64,000 nt of DNA from Panaeolus papilionaceus (GCA_015501605.1 JADNRZ010000008.1:1302001-1366000); one strand, 5' to 3'. Shown: positions 33,589-44,562, counted from the first letter of the stretch. The notes: generated by a model not told the origin, from the letters alone. Made by a program: numbers and translations.

Positions 33589-35756
33589 TCAAGACAATGG
33601 TGCCGACGACGCTTCATACAGACGATGGGGGATCAGCGCGACTCGGCGAAAATAATTGTAAAATTGCTGGCAGTAATACGAAGCAACTGCGTGTTCCAGT
33701 TGATGAGCCTCTTGAAGCGTGATCCCTTCAATGCTGCGTTGTCGTCCAATTCCAAGAATATGTGGTTTCACCCCCTTCCATGAGTTCATCAAGCCTGCTA
33801 GAATCAGCAGAGAGGGCAGCCTTAACTTAATATCGTCCGCCGCAAGCCTGGAATTAGGAGGGTCGAGGGAGGGGATGTAGTAGGTCATCTCGGGGAACAA
33901 AGACCTGACCTCAAACTCCCTGGCTTGCTTCTCGGCATCGTTACTACACTTTGGGTGAGCAGTGCGGTGAAGGAGAAGCAGCTCCTTGCGAAAATTGAGC
34001 TCGTAAAGCTCGAAGAGGAACTTGCGAATGGTGGAGGGGGGAGGAAGCACGCCAGAGTCGAATCTTTTGCCGGCAACCATGAAGGGCTTGTCCCTGCCAG
34101 ATGACAAGGTTCGATGAGCTCGAGCTGCAGCAGGGACGAGGAGTCATAGTGCCTTCCGATGACTCTCCATTGCTCGTGAATCACCAGCTTGGGGTTGGTA
34201 GCCGGGTACTGGATCGTTGAAGTTAATGGTGAGCAAGTCCCGCCATTCCTGAGCGCTCAACGATGCGCCTGGCGTCGTTGTGATCTTTGAAATCCACGCA
34301 GACTCAATCCGAGCGTACTGCTCTAAGAGGTGTTGGCGTCTTTCATCTGTTTCAACAGTAACAAAAAGACCGGGATCGGGAAATGCGTAGAACACGCCGC
34401 GCTTGATGTGGGATAGGACAGGAGGCTGCTTCTTGTCAACATTACGAAGGGCGTTGGCCCAAGCAGGAATGGAAAACGGGGCCATGGGACCTCCCAATGG
34501 TAAAAACTTGTCACGTTGATTCTTCGGCGGGTTTTTTGGCTTAGCTGAATACATCCAAACGAGTCAGAGCCATTTTAAGACAATACATGAATAATCAACA
34601 TACCAGGCGATGAGGATACACTACTCGCACTTGACACCATTTTCGCCTTTTTTTGGGGTGGGGGGCCACTTGAGCGACTTGATGAGGCCTCGGTCACCCG
34701 TGCCACAGAAGGCTGAGTGCTTGATGATGTGGGACCAGAGGGTGGCGCTGAAGACGAGACGGGTACATCCTCAAAAGGATCAGCACTGCAACTCCATTTG
34801 CGAGAAAAGGAGTGAACGTGGCCGATCAGCTCGGCAGATGTGATGAAGACCTCCCCAGAGAAAAGTGATGGAAACGCGCTGTGCGGCTGATTGACAAGTC
34901 TGTCAAAGTAGTGGACAGGCACTACCTCCGATAAGACATTGTTTCCAAACGATTGAGGATTCCACTCCCTGATGTACCAAACAGGGAGGCCGGCGGCCAT
35001 AAACTCTTCCACAATCCTCGTCTTTGAAGTGAAGACGCCCATAGTGTTGGCCAAGATGGGCTGGGAAGACTGAATGGTATCCATGCATGGCTTGTAAACC
35101 CCGACGTAGTCCAAACACCCTACCATTTCCAGGTAGTAACGTTGTAGTTCCGTGAGGGTAAAACGTATCTGGTGCCACGCCGTAGTAAGTGCTTGAAGGC
35201 GCACAAATGTGTAGTGTAGTGCTCGCTCGAGAACGGATACGAATTTCTTCACCGGTTTGTCGTCGGGAGTTGATGATGACCACCTTGTGAATCGGTCCTG
35301 CAAAGACTGCACCAGAGGCTTTATCCTCGTGTCGATGAGGACTGGGTTCAGCTTTCCCAATCCATCTACGATGCTGCCATTATTGACGGGGACAAAGTCT
35401 GTGTCAACAGGATTGTACCACATTACTGAAAGTGGATCGTTGATATCCTGAGGGCGTCGGGGAATGGCGCCAAGATGTGGATACTGCTCGCTGTACGGTT
35501 GGGGCCATAAGGTGTGATCATCGGGCCCATAGCGGTAGTCTTCACGAACACGGACATGGCGGAATCCCAGAAGTGGGTGTGGAATAAAGGACTTGTTGGG
35601 CGTGGTATACACGAATTTCCCAATGACCGCTCCAACATTCCCATCATAAGCAGTGAGTGGGACTTGAAGAACATTAGAATACAATCAAATTTGAGGAATA
35701 ACTAGATACTCACCGGCAGAATTTCTATTTGCAAGCAGGCGACTTGAGGTGGCCAT
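33589..35756 (-). pseudogene. CACTA companion gene 3, large protein with a premature TGA
   Basis: Exons 35756-35714, 35662-34604 and 34544-33589, all in phase, would encode 685 aa but for an in-frame TGA at 34146-34144 (…SHRKAL-stop-LLVPAAARAH…). The N-terminus is MATSSRLLANRNSA, then VPLTAYDGNVGAVIGKFVY. The centre has YVGVYKPCMDT and LPVWYIREWNP, a pattern I associate with uncharacterised Agaricomycete proteins found beside Tnp2 transposases. A Ser/Pro-rich linker and a helical C-terminal half (STIRKFLFELYELNFRKEL) follow. Transcribed divergently from the transposase across the motif array at 36-37 kb. Function unknown; possibly the element's DNA-binding partner (a TnpA analogue), by position only. 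Confidence 0.7.
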
Positions 35757-37530
35757 TAGAACTTGGAGAGATCTTGAAAGGTTTGAATCTGAGGAAGTTT
35801 AGTGAGGCACTTGACAGACAAACTAACACGCTCACAAAAACCTGTAGAAAGACGATCCAAATTAGAGCCTGCAAACCAAAGCCTGCGCTGGGGGAAGGCT
35901 CGCAAATGTAATCGGGGACGTCTTGACGGGTGATTGCTGGATAGGGAACGACACGCAGTCGTGAACCCATTGGTAGGATGTCCATTGCAAGCAGAATGAC
36001 ACGAAGTCAGAGCTTGCAATACTCAAAGCCGAAGAGACGACGCGAAGTCATCTTGGGCTTGGAATCTGAGTGACACGAAGTCAACTCAGTGGAACCTACT
36101 GGTAGGAAAGCCCATTGCGAGCACGATGACACGAAGTCAAAGATCGCAAAAATCAAAGTCAAGAGAATGACGCGAAGTCATTTCTGAACTTTAACTCTGA
36201 GCGACACGAAGTCGGCTCAATAGGACGGGGATGGAGGACGATGGCATGGTGGTTGTCGTCCTAACAATGGCTCACCAAGGTGTGAATGTTGATGTTTGTT
36301 TCTTGGTAATGAAAGCTAACTGTAAGTTCAGGTTTATAGAGGCGAACATTGGTTTACATACCTTGAGAACCTGTGATGCTTTCGACAACCAGAAACCGAG
36401 GGCGAAGAGAGCAGGAGGTGACGGTCAACAGGTGCTGATGGGAGGTATGTGCAAGTCCAACGTTGCACAAACCAAACATACGGTCACGTGTATTGATTTG
36501 TCACGTTGTCACAACTCGGACTTTGACTTGAGTCTTGAAGTTCCTCTTTCGTTCGCTCCCCTCCTCTGCGCCGACACTTCCAGTGATAATGTGGACGGCT
36601 ATGTCTGGCTCTAGAATCTGACTTCGTGTCATTCTAGTGCTTTTGGACCTTGACTTCGTGTCATTCTGGTCTGGCTGCGACTCGGATGAATTGACTTCGC
36701 GTCATTCTCGTCTGGTTGTAATACCTCCTCGACTTCGCGTCGATTTTCATCCCTTTCCTTTCCATACCCGTTATCATTTCTGCACCTTGGATTCCTTGAA
36801 TTACTTGGAAAATTGCCTTATCTAGGATAAATGGCTGCTCTCATTTCCTATCTGGCAACTGACGCAACTGGCAACTTACTGGTTGTCATCATAGCTTTGT
36901 CTTGATTCAAGGACGCTGTTGGTTACCGAACTAATCGTTTGAAATAGCGACACTATTCTATCATTAGCTGAACAATATGACTTCGTGTTATGTTGAATCA
37001 GAGTGCAGACTTTGACTTCGTGTCAATGCAGTGTTCTGGGGTGTACACAACGCCAACTCCGTGTTGACTGTTGTACATGTATATCCTAACACCTCTGCCT
37101 TGCGGTCTACCCTCCGAATTATCGCCTAACTCATGCCCTAGAATCGCCGACATTCACCTAGAGAACCGCCCACGCGCTACCTTAGAACTCCCAATGTACC
37201 CACCAATTCATTCCCCAAGCCCTAAACTACCACCATACACCGAAGAACTACCAACCTATTCCCTAGAAGACCACCAAACTACGCCGAAGAACTACCAACA
37301 TACACCGAAGAACTACCAACATATGGCCAATAATTTACAACACCACCCTGCAACCTAACCATTCGCTGGTTTTGCCAAATCCTCGCCCTTTCCCCGCTCT
37401 AGAACTGTTGACATGCTGCCCAAGATTCACCGATATCGTGGTATTTATACTCAAGCAATCCAGTCACTCCTACCCATCCAACCTCTGTGTCTATATCTAC
37501 CCTTTCCACGCCTTTTTCTGGATCATCGCC
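35757..37530. promoter_or_regulatory. Divergent promoter of the CACTA element with a TGACACGAAGTCA motif array
   Basis: Between the starts of companion gene 3 and the transposase. Left half: six good copies of TGACACGAAGTCA or TGACGCGAAGTCA near 35997, 36039, 36071, 36126, 36168 and 36202, plus a weaker one near 35949. Right half: the reverse form TGACTTCGTGTCA or TGACTTCGCGTCA near 36619, 36650, 36692, 36730, 36978 and 37012. The outer TGAC/GTCA arms are palindromic and the core ACGAA is directional. Left-hand copies lie in two tandem units of about 128 bp (35968-36092 and 36096-36224), each with three motifs. Further right, GAAGAACTACCAACATA is repeated near 37280-37325. The central 36230-36600 has no motifs. 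Confidence 0.75.
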
Positions 37531-40420
37531 ATGACTGACAGAGTTGATGGCCTTGTCTGGTGTGATTGCTGCAGAAAGTGGATCACCCGTACTACCAAAC
37601 GCACCCATGACAATGGCGGAGGGTCTTTGCGTCTAAGATCCCTGCGCTTAGCCTCCAGCAGCTCCAACAATATAGTTGAAGGCGACACTGTCTCTGGACC
37701 CTCAAAACGCTCCCGCAGGCGTAACTCCATACATGATGAAAGCACACCAGAGTCTCGGAAACGGCACCGCTCGGAATCCCGTCACCTTTCAAACCAAGAC
37801 GATTCCGATGGTCCCATGGAAACTCCAGCAAGCGACGATGTTCTACCAATGGACGCGTTTGAGCTAGAGTCGGCTCCTGATATTGCTAGACAGCTTCCCA
37901 TACGTCGATTTTCGCGAAGGCTTGCTGCTGCCCAAGCAGACCGCTGGACTGTGCATGCAATTCTTGGCCCATTCATTGCCGACCACCCAAGTGAGGATGA
38001 AGAGGAGAGAGTCGAGGAGGAGGAGGAGGAGGAGGAGGAGCTTCCGGAGCTATTCTCAGACGATGACGGTGAAGAGGAGGAGGAAGACGGAGACGAAGAA
38101 GGGGACGATGATGAGGATGACGAGAACGATGAGGGGCAAGACGAGAGCAACGAGGAACAGGAGCACAACGACAACGCCAGCAGAATGGCGGCTGCAGCCT
38201 TTGCCGCGCGACGTCAGGCAGCAAGTGCTGCTCAAGCAAGAATCCAGTGTACGTTTCACCGATTTAATGTGATTTACTCATTATTCTGACCTTTTGACTA
38301 GCCGCTCAAGCTCATTCCTTGACTGAGGACGACCTGGATGTCTTGCGCACCTTCACTCTCAAGACCGAAGATCACCTCACGGAACAGACCTTCAAACGGC
38401 TCTCAAAGACGTATCCCAAGGGTCCCCAGCTGAGTCTCAAGATGACCAAGAAACGTGCTCGCCAGGTCTCTGGGTTTCAGTCGGTACGGTATAGCTGTTG
38501 CATCAATAGCTGTATCTGTTTCGTTGGCTCCTTTGCTGACCTCGACAAATGCCCTCATTGCAGTGAACCCTGGTTTTCTTTGTGAAACAAACCCTGGAAG
38601 TACTTCGAGTACATACCCCTTATCCCTCGTCTAACTGCTATGATCGCCAACCAGTCATTCGCCTCGAAAATGCAGTATCGTGCCAAATACAAACCCCGAC
38701 CAGGCATTATTCGAGATGTCTTCGATGGTAGTCACTACAAACATCTCTGCGAAACCCCAGTACCCGACCAGGACTTCAACTTCTTTTCCGACCCCCGCGA
38801 TATCGCTCTTGGGCTATCAACCAACGGATTCGGCCCACATCGACGCCGCAAAAAGACCTGCTGGCCTATCATCCTCTTAAATTACAACCTCCCCCCAACA
38901 CTCCGTGTGCTTAAACAGTACATTACCCATATAGGTACAGTGCCTGGACCCAAGAAGCCACAAGACTGGGATTCGTTCTTCTGGCCTCTGGCGCAGGAAC
39001 TCCTTGAACTGGAAGCGGGGATAGAGGCTTTCGATGGTCTCCAACAGGAGATTTTCGACTTCCATGCCTATCTCCTCTTTGGGTTCGGTGATATACCAGC
39101 GGTATCCTTGATTACCTGCACAAAGGGACAAAATGGTATTGCGCCATGTTGAGTCTGCCTTATCAAGGGTGTGACAGGAGGGGGGCGCGTCAATTATGTC
39201 CCTCTCCATCGAAATGGAATTCCAAATGCTACGAATTACAACGCATCACTCTTACCCATACGCACACATACACAATTTCTGGAGCAGGCAACTGCTGTGG
39301 AACAAGCAAGAACTAAAACAGAACGTAACAACCTTGCGAAGGAATACGGTGTCAAAGGGACGCCGCTTCTTGCTAGTCTCTCCTCAATATCCTTTCCAAC
39401 ATCATTCCCCTTCGATTTCATGCATCTCATTTGGGAAAACCTCATTCCCAATCTCATACTCTTCTGGACTGGCGAGTTTAAAGGCCTGGATCACAGCAAT
39501 AAGCCCTATGTTATCGCCCCACACATCTGGAAGGAAGTTGGCGAATCCACAGCGAAATGCGCACGTACAATCCCTTCAGCGTTTGGAGCTCCAGTACCCA
39601 ACATCGCCAATCAACAGTACTTCATGACGGCTGAAATGTACTCCAACTGGACCCTTTTCATCGCTCCGATTGTTCTTCAGGGCCGATGGGAACAGCCAAG
39701 ATACTACAACCACTTTATGGATCTTGTCAATCTCTTGATGATCTGCCTTGATCGCGAAATAACCCTGGATGAGGTGTCGCAACTGGAGACGGGATTTCAA
39801 AAGTGGGTCATTGATTACGAAAGGTATGTAACCTTCCAAACTGCGCCGTACTATGATATCTAACACCTATCGTCATTAGACTTTATTACCTACACGACAA
39901 AGACAGGCTCTCTGCATGCCCCCTGACCATCCACGCCCTCCTTCATGTTGCTTGGGGGATTCGTGTCGCTGGCCCGCTGGGGGGGTATTGGGCCTTTCCG
40001 ATGGAAAGACACTGTAACGTTTTGCTTCCCGCGATTCGTAGCCGCCGTTTCCCATACGCAGCTATCAGTAGCTTTGTCACTGCTGTCGCTCAGCTAGACC
40101 AGATTCGGTTGATCTACGATGCAGAAAAGGCTTTGGATTTAGGGTCTCGGAACAAGAAGCGGAAGGTGTTGTATCGCGACACGCAACGTGACTGTAAGTC
40201 ATAATTAAATCTGATTTATGGACAGAATCTGTACTCATTTTACTTCACCCAGATAAGAAATTCCGTCTATTATCTCCCGAGCAATATCAGATCCTGCCTG
40301 ACAACATCAAATCCCTCATTTGGACTTCCTTCGTCACACGTTATTGGGTCAGCAGCCGCAGGATGGCTACGAAAGCTATGTTCCGAAAACACCTCCCGTT
40401 GAACGATGCGGTGTTACAAT

Positions 40421-42013
40421 CATCAGCAATTTCCGATTTTGGGTTGTAGCATAGCCACTGATGGCTGTAGCATGCATCATGGCAACAGTAGCGGCTGTAG
40501 TGTCCATGATGGCAGTGGTAGCAACGACTAGCAAGTTAGTGCTCTGTAGCACTACATGCATTACCTCCCCCTCTGTGTACTGCTACCTACCATGGTATGG
40601 TAATTACGTAGCTATAGGGAGTGCCCTCTCTTAAAGTCATGCCAGAAATTACTTATATTATTAAAAACCAATGTCAACTAGGTGCTAGACTACAAATAAT
40701 TCTATATAACAGAATAGTAGTGAATTTCGAGACCAATAAGTTGGACTTGTCATTTTTTTTTGAAGTCCATTGTCCGCTTTGGTGAAACATATGAGATGGG
40801 AAAATGCTGATTAATCAAAACATGAACCAAAATGATTCCAAAATAAGCAATTTTGATCGCACTCTCTTCTTTCCTCAACTATCATCTTCGTCCACATCTA
40901 CCATATTTCTCCATCCCACAGGTGCTTTAATGGTTCTATATATATATATTTAAGAGACCTGGTAAGTGTTTATTATTATGGAACCAAGTGGCTGACTACT
41001 ACATTATAGGATGTTATCGCTGCTTTAGCAGTAGATTTTACCTGCACTTTAACATATTTTGGTGAGATTCCTTTTATTTTTTTTCTTTCTTTTTCTATTT
41101 ATGACATTCTTCTATTACTTCTATTATTATAGGTGCTTTATTATGTCTGTTTGAGCATAGGAGATGGGTTTTCATAGGTATGTGAATGTTATGAGTATGA
41201 CTTCCGGACTTTCTCACGCTCTGCTTTGATGTCTTTTCTAGTTCTTCGTCATCATGACCTTCCTCTACATGTCATATATAACCCTTGGTGAGTTCTATTT
41301 TATTTATTGTTATACTGTACCTCATTAATATTTATTTAGAGCATAAATTCTTGACCTTTATTATCGCTTATTGCCATTCTTGCTATTCTCTTGGTTATCT
41401 CTGTATTTAGGGAAAGTCAAGGGTACAGCTGACTTGGACAGGTTATGGGTAGGGTTGGGCGCAGGTACAGGTGTGGGTCAGCCTTGGTGTACCTGTGAGC
41501 TTCAAAACAGGCCCAAGAGCGCCCAAAACGGCCCAGAATTGGGCTAGATATGCTCAAAATACGAAAGGCTTCGCATTTTGAGCATATCTTGCCCAAAAAT
41601 TGTCCGTTTTCGACATTCTTGGACTTGTTTTGCATGGAAAACCCGCAGGTACACAGGTAGGGTATGCCACAGGTCCAGGACATTCCCTATCTGTATTGTA
41701 TGCAGTATTACTTGTGTATTAGTTAGGTTTTGAATGATATATTAACTTTTGTTTTACAATCTTATGAGTGATTTCATGCATTATATGTGCTATTTGGAAG
41801 GGCAATTCATATATGTAGTGGTCTACCTATGTAGCAGTCTGTAGTGCTCCGTAGCACCTGTAGCAGTCTGTAGCATCATGTAGCAACAAGGGGGCGCTAC
41901 AGAGTGCTACAGACCCTAATGGGGAAACTCCATAAGGGGTACCCTTTGCTACAGCACTACAGTGCTACGGAGCACTACGGAGCACTCCGGAGCCAACCCA
42001 GACATTGCTGATG
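40421..42013 (+). mobile_element. 1.59 kb non-autonomous inverted-repeat element, copy 3
   Basis: Same ends CATCAGCAAT / ATTGCTGATG; target duplication AT (40419-40420 and 42014-42015). Same orientation as copy 2 but more diverged, with point changes, small deletions (near 41328 and 41660) and an extra segment of about 59 bp containing a hairpin. Older than copies 1 and 2. It interrupts the Tnp2 transposase gene. Confidence 0.9.
41546..41589. repeat. 15-bp-arm hairpin unique to copy 3
   Basis: Arms AGATATGCTCAAAAT and ATTTTGAGCATATCT are perfect complements around a 14-nt loop that itself has CGAA...TTCG. Just left is a second small palindrome, GCCCAGAATTGGGC. Copies 1 and 2 lack this segment. 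Confidence 0.85.
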
Positions 42014-42949
42014 ATACGGTCGAGTTCTCATTGGAAAAGAGGGGGATGTAATCACAGCCCGGGAACTTGTCCTGGAACGTGAGGATAGTCGTGATTCTAC
42101 ATTTATTAAGGTGAGCGCTTGATTTCGGGCCTTTTTTGTGGTCAGAGTACTAATATTTTATTTTTCAGTATATCCAAACCACAGACAGTAAGGCACACAT
42201 CCCCTCGGCTCCCCCTGAATTCGAAGAGCATGCGTACTTCGGCCGTCTTCTACGCATTGTAATTCTCGATGTACCGCAAAACCCTGCACTCAATATCCAC
42301 CACGACGAGAGGGTCATCTTGGCACTTGTTCAGCTTTGCACCGAGGTCGAAGGTAACAAGAAGCTCACAACCTATAAAGAGCTGGGACGTAAGGAAATTA
42401 TTGACCTTTCTACCGTTCAGTGTCTTGTAGGTCGTGTTTGGGACAGAAGGCAATGGACATTCGTTGATCGCTCCCGGGACCAGGACTTGTAACTACGGTT
42501 TACTCTTATAAATATATATTTCTTCACATTCGGAGTTGTACCACCTTGTTTGCTAAATCTCGTTATGTATTATATCCCTATTTTCATTCGTTCTACCTTA
42601 AAAGCATGAAATTTATTCAACTTAATTACAATTTCTTGAATTTTATACCGGATCTCAGATATGACTGGCTTCGTTGGACTTGATTTGCACACAGGAGTCA
42701 GCTTTTTCTACCCTTGGATTAATCCTCTTTTCAACGGGGGCTCAATGCATTCCGGTGAGTCTTATGATTCCTCTACTAGACCCCCTTAAACCCCTGTAAG
42801 TAAATCCCTTACAATAAGAGAGGAACGGAGAACCCCTGGAATATGATGCTGTAAATTCCTTACTCCAGGAGGGTTTTGGTAATTCCTTCCCTAAACCCCC
42901 TTTTCGCAACCCCCGCTCCAGGGTGGTTTTTTGGGGTCTGCCCTGCTCA

Positions 42950-42984
42950 AGAGGGTCAATAACCCCTCGGCTGGGTTCACAGTG
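42950..42984 (-). repeat. Right terminal inverted repeat of the CACTA element
   Basis: Read on the minus strand: CACTGTGAACCCAGCCGA, then GGGGTTATTGACCCTCT. Followed by the AAT target copy and the first exon of BTB paralogue C. Confidence 0.9.
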
Positions 42985-43467
42985 AATTCGGATTCCTCGA
43001 AACTCATTTCAGGATCCACCATGGGCCCGGGACTCTCGATGGGGGTCTGTTCACTATCGCTAAAGCTCATGGTGGCAAGAGGAGGTAGGAGACCTATTAA
43101 TACCTATTAATCGAATCACTGATAATCATAGTGGGTAATGACAGAACTCGATATGGAAGCTTTGATGACCCACATGTCACCTCAGGCTGTGTGTGAAAGT
43201 GAATTGAATATGCGAGGCAGGGCTAGGTGAACTTTTGACGCAGTTTTGTAACGAAACGTAGATAACGGTACATGAGATTTAACGGACTAATGCCCAACAT
43301 AAGCACGTAGGAGTCAGGCAATCATGAGACGTGATAATACAGTCATAAATACTAGGCAGTATACAATATTCGTCGAGTGATCAAAAGCAAGGTAATAAGC
43401 AAATTAAACAAGCCGCCATTTGGTATTAATAGCATGACTTATTTCAATCGACTGATTCTGCGAAATA

Positions 43468-44562
43468 CTAATCGTCTCGCAACGCTTTAAGCTCCTTAGA
43501 AAATTCTTCCAGCACGATTGACCTCACGAGGCCAGGTTCGAATTCGCTCAAGGGACCTCGGGTTTTCCAGTCGTCAACGCTCATGTAAGGGTCCCCATAC
43601 GAACGAGCTCTGATAAATACATGACCCCCACCCTTCCTGCAATAATCGACCAATGATAGGAGGCGCCCGATCTGCTGTTGAACTGCCTTGTCCCTTACAG
43701 CCAAGATACCACTGATTGTGTCTCCATCAATACCCGCTTTTTTAAGGTTCCTTCGAGAGATCTCGCCAGATGCGGCTTCAGTCAGTGCATCGATAAGCCA
43801 CGACTTAACTTCATACTTCCACGACACGAGGATTCGCTCCGCAATTGACCGGCTCTTCAAAAGGGGAGGCATCTCAATGATGGCTTTCCGGCGAACCTGT
43901 TATTTTCACTTAAGTTCTCGGAATACACGAACAAGCAGTGGATACATTGACTGTCGGAAACTCCCACATTGTAGCCAGGTACAATGCTCCCTTCCATTCC
44001 TCGTAGCGTGAGCATTGAGGGACACCTGCGCTTGATGTGGTTACATGCAGAATTAGAATATATGTCAAGCGTGATTTGGAGACAACTCACAATGGAATTA
44101 AAACCTTAAGGAAGCTGCGGAAGTCATCCTTTGAGATTCGCTCCAATAGAATGGGGTTTTCGGGCGATGTGCCCTCCCCATGACGGGCATTCCATTCACT
44201 TGTGTTTTCACTGGTTGAAGCTGGGTCGGGCTCTGGCAATGCAAACAGCGCCTGAAAAAACGATCCGGGATACAGGAAGGCCTTCTTGAACGCCCTAAAT
44301 AGAGTGTTTTCAACCTAAAGTGTAACCAATGTTAGCAAAGGAACATATGATGCTATCAATTCAATCTCCTCCGGCACAACAGATCATCGATCACCATCAA
44401 CTCCAGGCCACTCACTTTGAAGACCACAACTTCATTATAGTATTCATCAAACGTGTCTACCTCCAATTCAACTTGAACCGCTCTCTCGGAACTTGTTTCA
44501 ACCTCTAGCTTTTCTGAGGTGATAATTGAATCTCCACAAGCTGTCGTATCACTTGGGGTCAT
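43468..44562 (-). CDS. BTB-like paralogue D, intact
   Basis: Exons 44562-44416, 44314-44091, 44030-43952 and 43896-43468; phases agree, 292 aa. An acidic N-terminus (about 45 residues), then YYNEVVVFK|VENTLFRAFKKAFLYPGSFF...LFALP and GTSPENPILLERISKDDFRSFLKVL, the BTB/POZ-like half. Exon 3 encodes YEEWKGALYLATMWEFPT. The last exon encodes RILVSWKYEVKSWLIDALTEAASGEISRR, GDTISGILAVRDKAV, a variable insert, and ends EEFSKELKALRDD. Exon 3 is 79 nt in this gene and in paralogues B, C and E. Role unknown: BTB domains dimerise or recruit cullin-3, but no partner domain is present. Use it as the reference copy for the broken ones. Confidence 0.85.

Larger units (their letters stand above)
37531..42492 (+). 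pseudogene. Tnp2-like (CACTA) transposase, with two nonsense codons and a nested insertion
   Basis: Exons 37531-38248, 38302-39823, 39880-40193, 40253 onward (cut by the 1.59 kb element at 40421-42013) and a last exon from about 42168 to the TAA at 42492. The N-terminus has a CDCCRKW zinc-type motif and a long acidic run. The transposase core shows DVFDGSHYK, LSTNGFGPHRRRKKTCWPI, VPGPKKPQDWDSFFWPL, SFPTSFPFDFMHLIWENL, WTGEFKGLD, IPSAFGAPVPNIA and HALLHVAWGIRVAGP, all typical of the basidiomycete Tnp2 family. In-frame TGAs occur at 38583-38585 and 39150-39152; the second falls in PC-stop-VC where the family has Arg, so CGA to TGA is likely. Removing the insert and one AT restores frame (NDAVLQ|YGRVLIG). 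Not functional. Confidence 0.88.
28163..42984. mobile_element. CACTA-type (Tnp2) DNA transposon, 14.8 kb, with two nested insertions
   Basis: Both ends read inward CACTGTGAACCCAGCCGA then GGGGTTATT or GGGTTATT and CCCTCT, imperfect TIRs of about 33-35 bp. A 3-bp target duplication AAT flanks it (28160-28162 and 42985-42987). CACT ends plus 3-bp TSD plus a Tnp2-family transposase define the CACTA (CMC) superfamily. Inside are four genes: a basic/acidic protein (28626-31931, minus), a small gene (32553-33387, plus), a second large gene (33589-35756, minus) and the transposase (37531-42492, plus). Without the two 1.57 kb insertions it is about 11.7 kb. Three of the four genes are broken, so this copy is not autonomous now. 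Confidence 0.9.
27127..43070 (-). pseudogene. BTB-like paralogue C, split by the CACTA element
   Basis: First exon 43070-42988 continues at 28162-28084 across the transposon; then 27968-27766, 27700-27622 and 27561-27127. Without the element and one AAT copy the protein is 292 aa, the same length as the intact paralogue at 43468. It reads MSFSDSEQTPIESPGP ... MSFEESEL|PSENTRVKGVK, YYNEIVVFK, VEDTIFRAFKKAFLYPGCFF, EGSSEAHPITLEGISKREF, TYNEWMGVLNLATMWDFPT, RILISWKYEVKAWLIDAFVQAA and ends EFADELRKMRND. Its third intron uses a GC donor (GGCAAGT). The only lesion seen is the transposon. Confidence 0.88.

Noticed and set aside
35968..36224. CRISPR-like array
   Set aside because: Spaced short motifs, but in a eukaryotic transposon promoter, with mirror orientation, variable spacing and spacers that are themselves duplicated; no cas genes.
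37782..38259. Minus-strand Ser-rich and other open frames opposite the transposase start
   Set aside because: Antisense of the acidic GAG/GAC run in the transposase N-terminus; no motifs.
24457..42013. Introner-type elements spliced from the mRNA
   Set aside because: All three copies sit in exons and restore frame when excised, but their ends are CATCAG...CTGATG without GT-AG borders, so normal splicing would not remove them cleanly.
28163..42984. Helitron, LTR retrotransposon or giant Starship-type element
   Set aside because: TIRs with CACT ends, a 3-bp duplication and a Tnp2 transposase fit CACTA; no reverse transcriptase, RepHel or tyrosine recombinase was seen.
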